Of a DNA stretch of 64,000 nucleotides, positions 49,901 to 58,194 are shown in pieces (within the stretch, counting starts at the first letter, position 1; the number at the start of each line of letters is the position of its first letter). A program made the translations under genes and the position numbers. This DNA is from Corylus avellana. Its lineage: Eukaryota; Streptophyta; Magnoliopsida; Fagales; Betulaceae. The stretch is from positions 46,478,238-46,542,237 of the forward strand of contig NC_081542.1 of assembly GCF_901000735.1 (NCBI RefSeq), in the 5' to 3' direction. The notes under the pieces are model-generated. The model saw only the letters and a list, made by a program, of their open reading frames with translations, was not told the DNA's origin and did not search any database.

Positions 49901-50267
49901 AAATGGATGGTTATTCCTGTATTCCATTACGACCTTGTTGTTTTGTAGGGTGTTGGAAATTGTATTTAAGCTCTTAGGTCTGGCTTTGTTTTAGTATCAA
50001 TGGATCTTCTAATCTCAAACTGATTATATTCCACAAAATTTCACTAGTTATTCTTTATGTATCTCAATTTCCCCCTCCTTTTCTTGGTTTATTTCTCTGC
50101 TTTTTATTTTTTATTTTTTATTTTTTTCATGTGCTAAATTTCAGTAGAATTATTCAATCACAGGGTGCGGTCTGGATCATGCAGTGCTTCTGGTTCCAAA
50201 GCATGTAGAGAGAAAATGCGGAGGGATAGACTGAATGACAGGCATCCTCTAATTCTCTCTTTCTTCT

Positions 50268-50303
<36 letters not shown>

Positions 50304-50949
50304 CTCTCATGTTGACTTTGGCATTATCTTAAGGTTCACGGAATTGAGTTCTATCCTGGACCCTGGAAGGCCTCCCAAGATGGACAAGGCTGTTATGCTG
50401 AGTGATGCTCTGAGAATGTTGACTCAATTACGAGGTGAAGCCCAGAAGTTGAAGGAGTCAAAGGAGAATCTGCAAGAGAAGATTAATGAAATGAAGGTGC
50501 GCTTGGGTTTTCTTGTTTCTGTTTTCTGTTTTTTCTCTTTAGAAGGGATATGGAAAATGCCCTTACTGTTTGGAATTATTCTATATATCTGAGTGCTGCA
50601 AAGTAATGCATAAGGAAAATGGGCAAGTTGCACGTGCATTCAATTTGTTTTGGTCACGCTGAGTGGAGCTTTGTTTGTATAGGCAGAGAAGAATGAGCTT
50701 CGTGATGAGAAGCAGAGGCTAAAGACAGAGAAAGAGAACCTTGAGCGGCAAGTAAAAGCTTTGACTACTCAACCAGGCTTTTTGCCTCATCCTCCTGCAA
50801 TCCCAGGTCCATTGTCTGCCCCTGGCCAAGTTGTTGGCGGCAAGCTGGTGCCATTCATGGGGTACCCTGGGGTTTCGATGTGGCAGTTCATGCCGCCGGC
50901 TTCTTTTGATACCTCACAAGACCATGTCCTCCGTCCCCCAGTTGCATAA
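46941..50949 (+). CDS. bHLH transcription factor, subgroup IVc (ILR3/bHLH105-like)
   Basis: Exons 46941-47098, 49810-49872, 50164-50241, 50334-50496 and 50683-50949 give 729 nt, 242 residues. The basic region is CREKMRRDRLNDRF (residues 88-101), followed by helix-loop-helix (ELSSILDPGRPPKMDKA, LSDALRMLTQLRGEAQKL) and a leucine-zipper-like heptad region (ENLQEKINEM, AEKNELRDEKQRLKTEKENL). The C terminus, GYPGVSMWQFMPPAS to QDHVLRPPVA, is the conserved end of subgroup IVc. In Arabidopsis this group (ILR3, bHLH104, bHLH115, bHLH34) controls iron-deficiency genes as homo- and heterodimers. Intron 3 (50242-50333) starts with GC, a GC-AG intron holding a (TC)n tract. Intron 1 is 2.7 kb and contains an F-box-like pseudogene. 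The start at 46941 (MGSQENENPSWVV) gives the usual short acidic N-terminal part. Confidence 0.92.
47183..47206 (+). repeat. Poly-C tract (24 C)
   Basis: A homopolymer of C lies within bHLH intron 1, preceded by CACC repeats. Its length in the assembly may be unreliable. Confidence 0.9.
47750..48790 (+). pseudogene. F-box-associated-domain protein fragment inside bHLH intron 1
   Basis: Plus-strand frames between stops carry features of plant F-box-associated or kelch-like proteins. DFLWSTTAVLNDKISICEGS and RIHIYSPD lie near 47900-47980. Then, in another frame, come NEHKVVLVQTVRAVK, RGSRSWSWIEP and VVFGNGTIHFICHLAD, near 48080-48270. A third block near 48465-48630 reads EYDKLQFWILEDYNNLKWVN, then DLLAFNHNTGKMLL, and is followed by a stop. 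At least two frameshifts and a stop, plus no clear F-box or start codon, make it a broken copy. It sits entirely within the first intron of the bHLH gene, in the same direction. The family assignment is moderate; alternatively it is a distinct degraded gene. Confidence 0.6.
49070..49275 (+). mobile_element. LTR/TRIM-like fragment in bHLH intron 1
   Basis: The block contains AATGGTTTCAGAGCC (primer-binding-like), GGGAGGGATTGTTGAGTTGC, and TGCTATAAAAGGTTTTGAC with a TATA-like motif, a pattern common in small plant LTR elements. The ends were not determined. Confidence 0.4.
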
Positions 50950-51268
50950 GGTGGGAGGGCTTTTTCTTTTTTTTTGTCTGCATTCCTTTTGCAGAAGGAA
51001 GCCATTGTTCGTGAAGTCTCTTGTTGTTTCTATTTCTATCAAGTTTGCAATAATAAGGCTGGATTAGGTGGATGACAAATGTTATTTAAGAAGTTGGGAA
51101 AACCCATTGGTCGTTGATTTGTTGGAACAGCTTGTAGGTTAATTTTATTAACCAAATTGGTAATCTAGGTACCATTTTTCACTGGTCAAGCATATATCTT
51201 ATTAATTGTTCTCGAGTCAATGTATGTGCATGGTTTGTAGGGAAAAGTTGGAAGGCCTCAATCCTGCA

Positions 51269-51437
51269 AGAGTCAACTCGATTGGTTGGTTCGTTTGAAA
51301 TTATAAGATCTGCTGTTCGAATCCTCACTCAACCAATATGTGGTTATTGGAGGTGAGGCCTTGTATTCAGGGTTTATCCGATAATGATGGGTCACAATGT
51401 GGCTCTGCCTTGAAGGAATTCAACGTCATAAAAAAGA
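51269..51437 (+). mobile_element. SINE-like element downstream of bHLH (copy A)
   Basis: The block has an A-box-like head AGTCAACTCGATTGGTTGG and a B-box-like CTGTTCGAATCC at about 51310-51322, a body GGTTATTGGAGGTGAGGCC and a short A-rich tail. The same element is at 57826-57999, so it was there before the segmental duplication. Confidence 0.6.
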
Positions 51438-51507
51438 AACAAAGTTGGAAGGCGTCCATTATGATAGTTTATTTGATTTATTGACTGAAACTTCAGAATT
51501 TGTAATT

Positions 51508-52514
51508 TATATATATATTTTAATTTTCTAATTGATTAAGGAAAATGGTTACAAGGGAAAATCTTTCACATTCTTGATCCGAAAAGAAGAGATAATGGGC
51601 GATCCTATAATCGAAAGAGGGGTGGACACCCCAACAACAAATTAAAATAGTGCAAAAATAATTATAAAGCTTAGGAAATAGGTCAAACAAGTGACTTAGT
51701 CCTCTCAAAGGGCCGCACAGAGCAGTTACAGAAGCAAAATGAGCACAGATTAAGATGAACCTATTTGAACCTCTACTTAGAAACAATACCGATCACTGAG
51801 AAGAGGTTGAAGCCGAATATGCACTGTCAAAGTCCGATGCAGGGACGGAAGAAGAGAGAGGTGCCAACATAAAACCAATTACAAAAGCCTCCACATTTGA
51901 ATCTAACCGAGAAATAATAGGAGACAACAACCGAAAACAAAAACAATTGAAATACAAAAGAAATTACAAAAACACAATAAAACAATCAGCAGGTAGTAGC
52001 AATGGCTGGGAAACAGAAGACGGGAAACACTGACCGGCGCATAGGGCACACGCGTTGGCGAGTGTGAATCACGCTTGTCGTGGAGAGTGGCGGTCGGCGT
52101 TTGAAAGGTGGGATGCCGGAGAGCATAGTGAAGAGACGTGTGGGGGTAAAAACATGGTAGAAGATTGTAGATCTAGTTTTGAAAAAAACGTGATCTAAAA
52201 CCTTCAATAGATTCGGTGAAGAAACGGACGGTGCGGCACCATGGAGGGCTGAAGTTGGTGGACTGGCGTAAGCTGAGAGCTGGGAAAGGAGGAGGTCGGC
52301 GTTTCTGGTATGTACGGAAACAACAAAAAAAAAAACACAGCAAAGAACAACAACGGGAAAGAGAACAGAGGAAGAAAAGGAGAAAGAGGGGAGGAGGAAA
52401 GTAAAAGAACCGTTCCTCCTCCCCTTAAAGCCCTCACAAGGAGGTGGAAAGGGCTTTTCTAGAGAGAAGGTAGAGCCTCTCTCTCTAGAAAAGACGCATT
52501 CTAATGAATTGTTT
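51508..52514 (-). mobile_element. 1.0-kb retroposon-like insertion with 17-bp target duplication
   Basis: The insertion is bordered by CTTCAGAATTTGTAATT (51491-51507) and CTTCAGAATTTGTAGTT (52515-52531), one mismatch. Copy B has a single uninterrupted site (CTTCGGAATTTGTAGTT near 58069). A long, variable-length target duplication is the mark of LINE-type insertion. The inserted DNA has GC-rich, purine-rich sequence at its right side (the 5' end if minus), with internal palindromes of TCTAGAGAGAAGG/CTCTCTAGAAAAG type, and AT-rich sequence at its left. I see no reverse transcriptase frame, so it is a truncated or nonautonomous retroposon. Confidence 0.75.
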
Positions 52515-52647
52515 CTTCAGAATTTGTAGTTGATTTCTGCCAGCAAGTTGTTTAATGAGTACTTATTTCTCTTCATTTGAAAAAAAAATTCTTAGTAACT
52601 TAAACCGGAAAACTTACTAATTAGGAACCTATTTACAAAAATTGCTC

Positions 52648-54424
52648 TTAACAGGGTAATTTGAATCCCATGTATTTCCCAGAAACATAGTTTCTCCAAA
52701 CATCTACAACTCCAAAGGTAGTCATCAGGACAGTACTCAAAGCCATCACAATGCTAACTGAGAATACGATGAGAGATGCCCTTCCATATTCATGAATTGC
52801 CCTCTTCACCACTACCAATCCAAGGAGTGAAGCAGCACAGCAAATGATGGCAAAGATGAGGGCAGCGTCTGTGTGTTTCATACCCAGTAGCACGTACTGA
52901 ACTGCTGACATGGTTGATGAGAAGAAAACCATGAAAGAGCATGTCGCTGCTGTTACCTGCACCAAAAGATAAAAACAATAAATAAGAATTCCTGTCAGTT
53001 TAACGTCAATATGATGAAAAGAGAATGTTTTTGGAAATGGGATTAGAGGTCACCTCAGGCGCTATCCCAACATGAAGAAGAAGTGGGCTTATAAGCATTC
53101 CACCTCCAATTCCAAACACACCACCTAAAATCCCTGCTAATAATGCCATCATTGGGAAGATAAGTTTGTTTGATGGTCTTTCTCTAATCAGGTCTTGATC
53201 TTCATCCTTCACAAAAGAGTAAAAATTTATGTTAGATTATTAATTAAATGATTAACTTAGGCTTTTGGGATCGTGGCAATCTATAGAAGTACGAAGAATT
53301 TGAACCAAATAAATCTAGGAAAACTGATATTCAATCCTTTTGTCAAGCACCTCATGATTGGAAGCCTGATGTTGAACGCTCTCCTTCTTGCATAGGATCC
53401 AGGCGGTGAAAATCATGGCCAGAGGAATTTGGAGTGATGAGATAATCCAGTAAACCACTCCACAAGGTTCTATTTGAATTATACCCTGCACATATTTCCA
53501 ACAACACATGGTAAGAGCATGTAATTATATTTTAAAAATTTAATGAATATTTTAAAGGTATGTAATGTAATTATTGTTAATTGAAGATTAAGATTATCCT
53601 CAAGAAGGATATATGATTAGAAATGAAGCTAGCAGCCGTACCTGTCCTTGCCGATTGCCACGAAGAAGATACAGAGTTAAGAAGGAAAACCAGACAAGAA
53701 CTAAGACTCCCATTTTCATCCATGGAAACCTCAATTTGCAATCTCCTTTGACACCCAAAAGAGGTTCTTTTGTAGCTTCGATCCCTTCACCTTCATCCAA
53801 CCTCTTCTCTAATGTTTCACGCCTATTTCTTTTCAGCTCTTCAGATTCCATTTTCCAGTGCAGAACACCATTCTTATAGGTCTTTGAGGTAGACCAAGCA
53901 AGAAAAGTAGCAAAGAGCATAGTAATAAGCCATTCTGGGAAGACAAGGTTGCAAATCACTCCAATACTCACTCCTAACAACATGCATGGCTCCGACAGAA
54001 GTGCTATGTCAAAGTCAATCAATGTCCTGCCACCATATTTGGGATTAGTGCTTCGCAGGTTCCACATAAAATTTACAACTGACCCGCCTGTGACCATGAA
54101 TGCTGAAAAACTTGATGCTGTCTTGAGGTCTACGCCTGCCACAAGAGTTAATATGGGTATGAAAAGCCCGCCGCCGCCAATCCCTCCTGCGCTAGATATA
54201 GAGGCGACTATGAAGCAGAGAACTCCTGCTACAACAACAGGAGTTGCTAATTTTAGTTGGTTTTCTTGTGTCTGCTGACTCCTCCATTGATAAAATTTGT
54301 TTAGTAAGTGCTCGATTCTGAGGGAGTTGGAAATGGATTCTGTTTGTTTTGCATGGGAATGATTAAAGGTGATGAAGAGGATTAGGGGAAGAATAAACCA
54401 ACAAAGAGTTCTAAGGTTCTTCAT
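52648..54424 (-). CDS. TauE/SafE-family membrane transporter, copy A
   Basis: Exons 54424-53642, 53485-53351, 53206-53054 and 52956-52648 (GT-AG introns) encode 459 residues. The N terminus is a hydrophobic signal (WFILPLILFITFNHSHA). The TauE/SafE domain appears as two halves: VVVAGVLCFIVASISSAGGI-GGGGLFIPIL with SEPCMLLGVSIGVICNLVFPEWL in exon 1, and MALLAGILGGVFGIGGGMLI-SPLLLHVG plus TCSFMVFFSS, YGRASLIVFSVSIVMALSTV in exons 3-4. The glycine-rich GIGGGG and GIGGGM motifs are the repeated signature. A charged loop of about 70 residues separates the halves. Bacterial members export sulfite or sulfoacetate; the plant substrate is not established. Another in-frame ATG lies 15 bp upstream (54439), but copy B lacks it, so 54424 is chosen. 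Confidence 0.9.
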
Positions 54425-54534
54425 TTGTTCGGAGTTCAAGAATGTTTATGGTGTTTTTTTTTTTAAAATTTTTTTTTTTTTGTGAGGAGCTTTTGATGGT
54501 GTTGTCTCCAGATGAACTGTACTCAGTGTCTTCT

Positions 54535-54542
54535 TATATAAG
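54535..54542 (-). promoter_or_regulatory. TATA box of TauE/SafE copy A
   Basis: The sequence CTTATATAAGAG, about 112 bp before the ATG, is a good TATA box. The equivalent position in copy B (about 61018-61030) reads CTTGTATAAGAG, with a 3-bp loss, and no longer has TATATAA. Confidence 0.55.
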
Positions 54543-55468
54543 AGCAAGGAAGAGGTTGATCCGGGCCAGATTTACCTATTTTTGGTCAAATCTGTTTTAG
54601 GGTGCGTTTGCAATTATGATTTTGCAAGAATAATCTACATTTTTAAAATATATCGCTAAATGTAAGGGGTTTGTTATTAGAGTCTCTAAACAGAAAAGAT
54701 CAGGACAAAGATGGCAAGAATCAAGAATATTATGTGAATAGAGATCTACACAAGAATGAAAAGAATCAAGGATAGTAGTTGACGATTATTTCTTTATCTA
54801 CAACTATTTTACGCTGTCTACAAGTTTAGGAGTAATTCTAGAATTCACTCTTGTATCTCTCTTGTGTCACTTCAAGAACACACTATTTTTGAAATGATAT
54901 AAGAAGAATATAAGCTTGACTTCTAACGTTACTCTAAGATTATGGATATTTTTGTATTTTCTTTTTGTTCAAGTATTTTTCTTGGGGAATACTCAAACGT
55001 TAGCGTATATAATAGTTGAAGATTACAATGGTCGGTAAACAAAAACCCACTGGTTGATAAAAATATAATTAAAGAAGAAACTTTCAAATGGAGATATTTT
55101 CCAAGCTTTATAAAATAATGGACTTTGATTTTTGATTATTATCCTTGGTTGCAATAATAGAATAAAATTTCAGTTTAATTTTGAAAAAAAATGTTATTTA
55201 ATTTAGGATGAAATTAAGAAGAGAATTAAATGCAAGGGCATGTGGGGAAAACTTGTGTTAGAAGAACTGAGGAAGATCGAGGGGTAGGGAGTAGTTTTTG
55301 TAGAAGAAATACTCATTTATTATTTTTCAAGAACTAGAAAGTGTAAATATTATGGAATGAAGGTGTTAATGTGGAAATTAAACATTTTTATGACCTTGTT
55401 GAGATTCGAAAGGCTGCCTGCAGTCAGAGAAATAAAATATATGGTGATGTTATGTTTAAATTAATTAT

Positions 55469-55617
55469 CTGCTCTTGCGTTGACAGAGACGAGAAGATAT
55501 ATTATGTCAACAAGTATTAATCTAATTCCTTTAATTCGTAAGGAAAGCCTATTAGTTTTAAAGGAATTCATTAATACTGGTTGACATAATATATCTTTCT
55601 GTCCAAGCAAAGAGCAG
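55469..55617. repeat. 149-bp hairpin with ~65-bp stem (MITE-like)
   Basis: The left arm CTGCTCTTGCGTTGACAGAG...AAGATATATTATGTCAAC...AGTATTAAT is mirrored by the right arm ATTAATACTGGTTGACATAA...AAGAGCAG. The only large asymmetry is five extra bases on the left. It sits immediately after the end of segmental copy A and is absent from copy B. Confidence 0.85.
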
Positions 55618-55644
55618 TTGACTTAATTAGAAAAAATAAAAAAA

Positions 55645-55999
55645 AGTCTACTTAACCCCCTCAAATTACCACCTCAATGACAATCTATTCCCCAAACTAT
55701 CAATTGCGACAATTTGTCCCTCAAACTACAAAAGCAATGACAATGTACCCCGAATTTTAACAAAATGACGAAATTACCCTTACTAAAATAAAAATAAAAT
55801 ACTAAAATTTAATTTTTTTTTCAAAATTTTAAGGGTATTTTTGTCTTATTAAAAATTCTATAAGGGTAATTTCGTCATTTTGTTAGCATTGAGGGGTACA
55901 TTGTCATTGTTTTGGTAATTTGGGGGGTAAATTGTCGTAATTGATAGTTTGTAGGGTAGATTGTAGTTGGGGTGATAGTTTGAGGGGGTTAAGTGAACT
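55645..55999. mobile_element. MITE with ~130-bp inverted arms
   Basis: The left arm (from AGTCTACTTAACCCCCTCAA to ACAAAATGACGAAATTACCC) is mirrored by the right arm ending GAGGGGGTTAAGTGAACTTT. The arms share AATGACAATGTACCCC and AACTATCAATT. The centre is A/T-rich. This TTAACCCCCTCAA-ended family is common in plant genomes. It lies in the spacer between the two segmental copies. Confidence 0.85.
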
Positions 56000-56510
56000 T
56001 TATCTTAAAAATAAAAAACAATCGACTTTTTATAGTCTAAAATTAAGGAAACCCATGATTCATTGGACACTATTTCTCAATTTCTCAAAATTAATATAAG
56101 TAGAATGTGAGAAGTGGGAGAAGAATCACTGGAAGATTTTTTAATATATTTAAAGAGTATCAAATGAAAAGAGTTCCACATAGTAAAAGAGAAAGTGTAA
56201 TTGGTATTTATAAGGCCCAACACAGTTTAAGCTTTTGCTTTAAAGTTATGCTTGGGTTGTATATACTTGTACGTATAATCTAGTACGGTACTAGGCACCG
56301 TACCTGCTAGTGGAGCACCTGGCATGAAACATCAAAGCGCTTAGAGCGATCTGATCATGACTTTTCAATTTTGGATAGTCAAGATCATGACCGTTAGTAA
56401 TACGATCTAACAGTTATAATTAAATAATCATTTAGTATAATTTAATTTAACTGTCAGAATTAAGTATCTATTAAAATTGATTTTAGTCTACTACAGGTGT
56501 ACAAACATTA
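56000..56510. other. Spacer between segmental copies, nothing recognised
   Basis: AT-rich sequence without coding signal. It includes a short GTACG/CGTAC-containing stretch near 56269-56305. Confidence 0.4.
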
Positions 56511-57000
56511 ATAACTCAATTACGAGGTGAAGCCCAAAAGTTGAAGGAGTCTGCAGGACAGACAAGATTAATGAAATGAAGGTGCGCTGGTGTTTTGTTG
56601 TTTCAGTTTTTTCTTTTTTTTTTCTCTTTAGAAGGGATATGGAAAATGCACTTGGTGTTTGGAATTATTCTATATATCTGAGTGCTGCAAGGTATCCATA
56701 AGGAAAACGGGCAAGTTGCACATTCAATTTGTTTTGGTCACGCTGAGTGGAGCTTTGTTTGTATAGGAAGAGAAGAATTAGCTTCGTGATGAGAAACAGA
56801 GGCTTAAGACAGGCAAGTAAAAGCTTTGACTACTCAACCAGGCTTTTTGCCTCATCCTCCTGCAATCCCAGCTCCATTGTTTGCCCCGGCAAGCTGGTGC
56901 CATTCATGGGGTACCCTGGGGTTTCCATGTGACAGTTCATGCCGCCGGCTTCTTTTTATATCTCACAAGACCATGTCCTCCGCCCCCCAGTTGCATAAGG
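56511..57000 (+). pseudogene. Truncated bHLH (ILR3-like) duplicate, exons 4-5 only
   Basis: The copy begins inside exon 4 (CTCAATTACGAGGTGAAGCC), skips part of it, keeps intron 4 and then a damaged exon 5. The coiled-coil coding part has a deletion of about 40 bases, one short deletion lies before the GKLVPFMGYPG block, and the TGG of the WQF codon has become TGA. The basic region, most of the HLH, the promoter and exons 1-3 are missing. It is therefore a dead fragment of the gene at 46941-50949. Confidence 0.9.
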
Positions 57001-57595
57001 TGGCAGGGCTTCTTTTTTTGTCTCCATTTCTAGTGCACAAGGAAGCCTTTGTTCGTAAAGTATCTTCTTGTTCCTATTTCTATCAAGTTTGCAATAATAA
57101 GACTGGATTAGGTGGATGACAAATGTTATTTAAGAAGTTGGGAAATCCCATTGGTCGTTGATTTGTTGGAACAGCTTGTAGGTTAATTTTATTAACCGAA
57201 TTGGTAATCTAGGTACCATTTTTGACTGGTCAAGCATATCTCTTATTAATTGTTCTAGAATAAATGTGTGTACATGGTTTGTAGGGAAAAGTTGGAAGGC
57301 TGGAAGTCCGCAACTTGATGAAAGAAAGCAAAAAAAAACTTGCTTTTGGGCAGAATAATCTAATTTTGCTTTCTCAGCTTAAATATAGAAGAGTTATAAT
57401 TGTAGTTGATCACATCAAGCTAACAAGCTAATCTTGATGTGATAAGATAATAAACTAAGAGGGTTAATACAAAAGAGAGACTAATTATAAAAGAGAATCA
57501 TTTACAAGAGATTTGGTAGAATTGATCTGTTTGTATTTAATAACAATACTATAAGTAGAAGTTTTTGTAGAATTAGATAACTCATAAAAGAGAGG

Positions 57596-57802
57596 CTCGT
57601 CTGCAATCCTGTTCAGACGGGATTGCAGACGAGAGCAACCACTAGTTCACAATCTCATTTAGAGGAGATTGCAGATGAAAGGATCACTGGGAGTTACAAA
57701 GAGGCTCTTCTGCAATCTCGTAAGGAAGAGCAACAGCATATCGCACGTCTGCAATCTAGTCCAGACGAGATTGCAGACTTGCGATATGGTGCTGCTCTTC
57801 CT
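57596..57802. repeat. Cluster of hairpins built on TCTGCAATC / GATTGCAGA
   Basis: In about 200 bp the 9-mer TCTGCAATC occurs three times and its complement three times, arranged as nested hairpins. Perfect 14-bp stem: 57596-57609 with 57620-57633, 10-base loop. 11-bp stem: 57665-57675 with 57709-57719. 11-bp stem: 57747-57757 with 57768-57778, 10-base loop, enclosed in a further stem (AGGAAGAGCAACAGCATATC at 57723 against its near complement ending at 57802). The cluster is in an insertion present only in segmental copy B. Confidence 0.9.
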
Positions 57803-57825
57803 TAACACTCGAATGGTTGGCTCAT

Positions 57826-57999
57826 TTAGCTCAACTCGAATGGTTGGTTCGTTTGGTTAATACTATAAGATCGGCTGTTCAAACCCTTACTCAACTGATA
57901 CATGGTTATTGGAGGTGGTGTCATGTATCCGGGGTTTATTCGACAATTATGAGTCACGAAATGATCATGCCTTGAAGGGTTCCACTTCATTAAAAAAAA
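57826..57999 (+). mobile_element. SINE-like element (copy B)
   Basis: This corresponds to 51269-51437, with the same B-box-like GCTGTTCAAACC and body GGTTATTGGAGGTGGTGTC, ending in an A-run at about 57991-57999. A partial repeat of its head (CTCGAATGGTTGG) occurs twice, near 57808 and 57836. Confidence 0.6.
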
Positions 58000-58194
58000 A
58001 AGTTGGAAGGCGTCGGTTATGAACTTATGATGATAGGTTATTTCATTTACTGACCAAACCTTCGGAATTTGTAGTTGATTTCTGCCAGCAAGTTGTTTAA
58101 TTTGTACTTATTTCTCTTCGTTTGAAAACAAAATTCTTAGTAGCTTAACCGGAAAACTTATTAGGAAGTGGGAACCTATTTACAAAAATTGTTC

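Larger units (their letters stand above)
50421..55460. repeat. Segmental duplication, copy A
   Basis: This block covers the end of bHLH exon 4, intron 4, exon 5, a SINE, the first TauE/SafE gene and about 1 kb upstream of it. It is collinear and in the same orientation with 56511-62590. Matching landmarks are CTCAATTACGAGGTGAAGCC at the left edge and TTTATGACCTTG...GATTCGAAAGGCTG at the right edge. The two differ by point changes and by several insertions. Confidence 0.9.
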
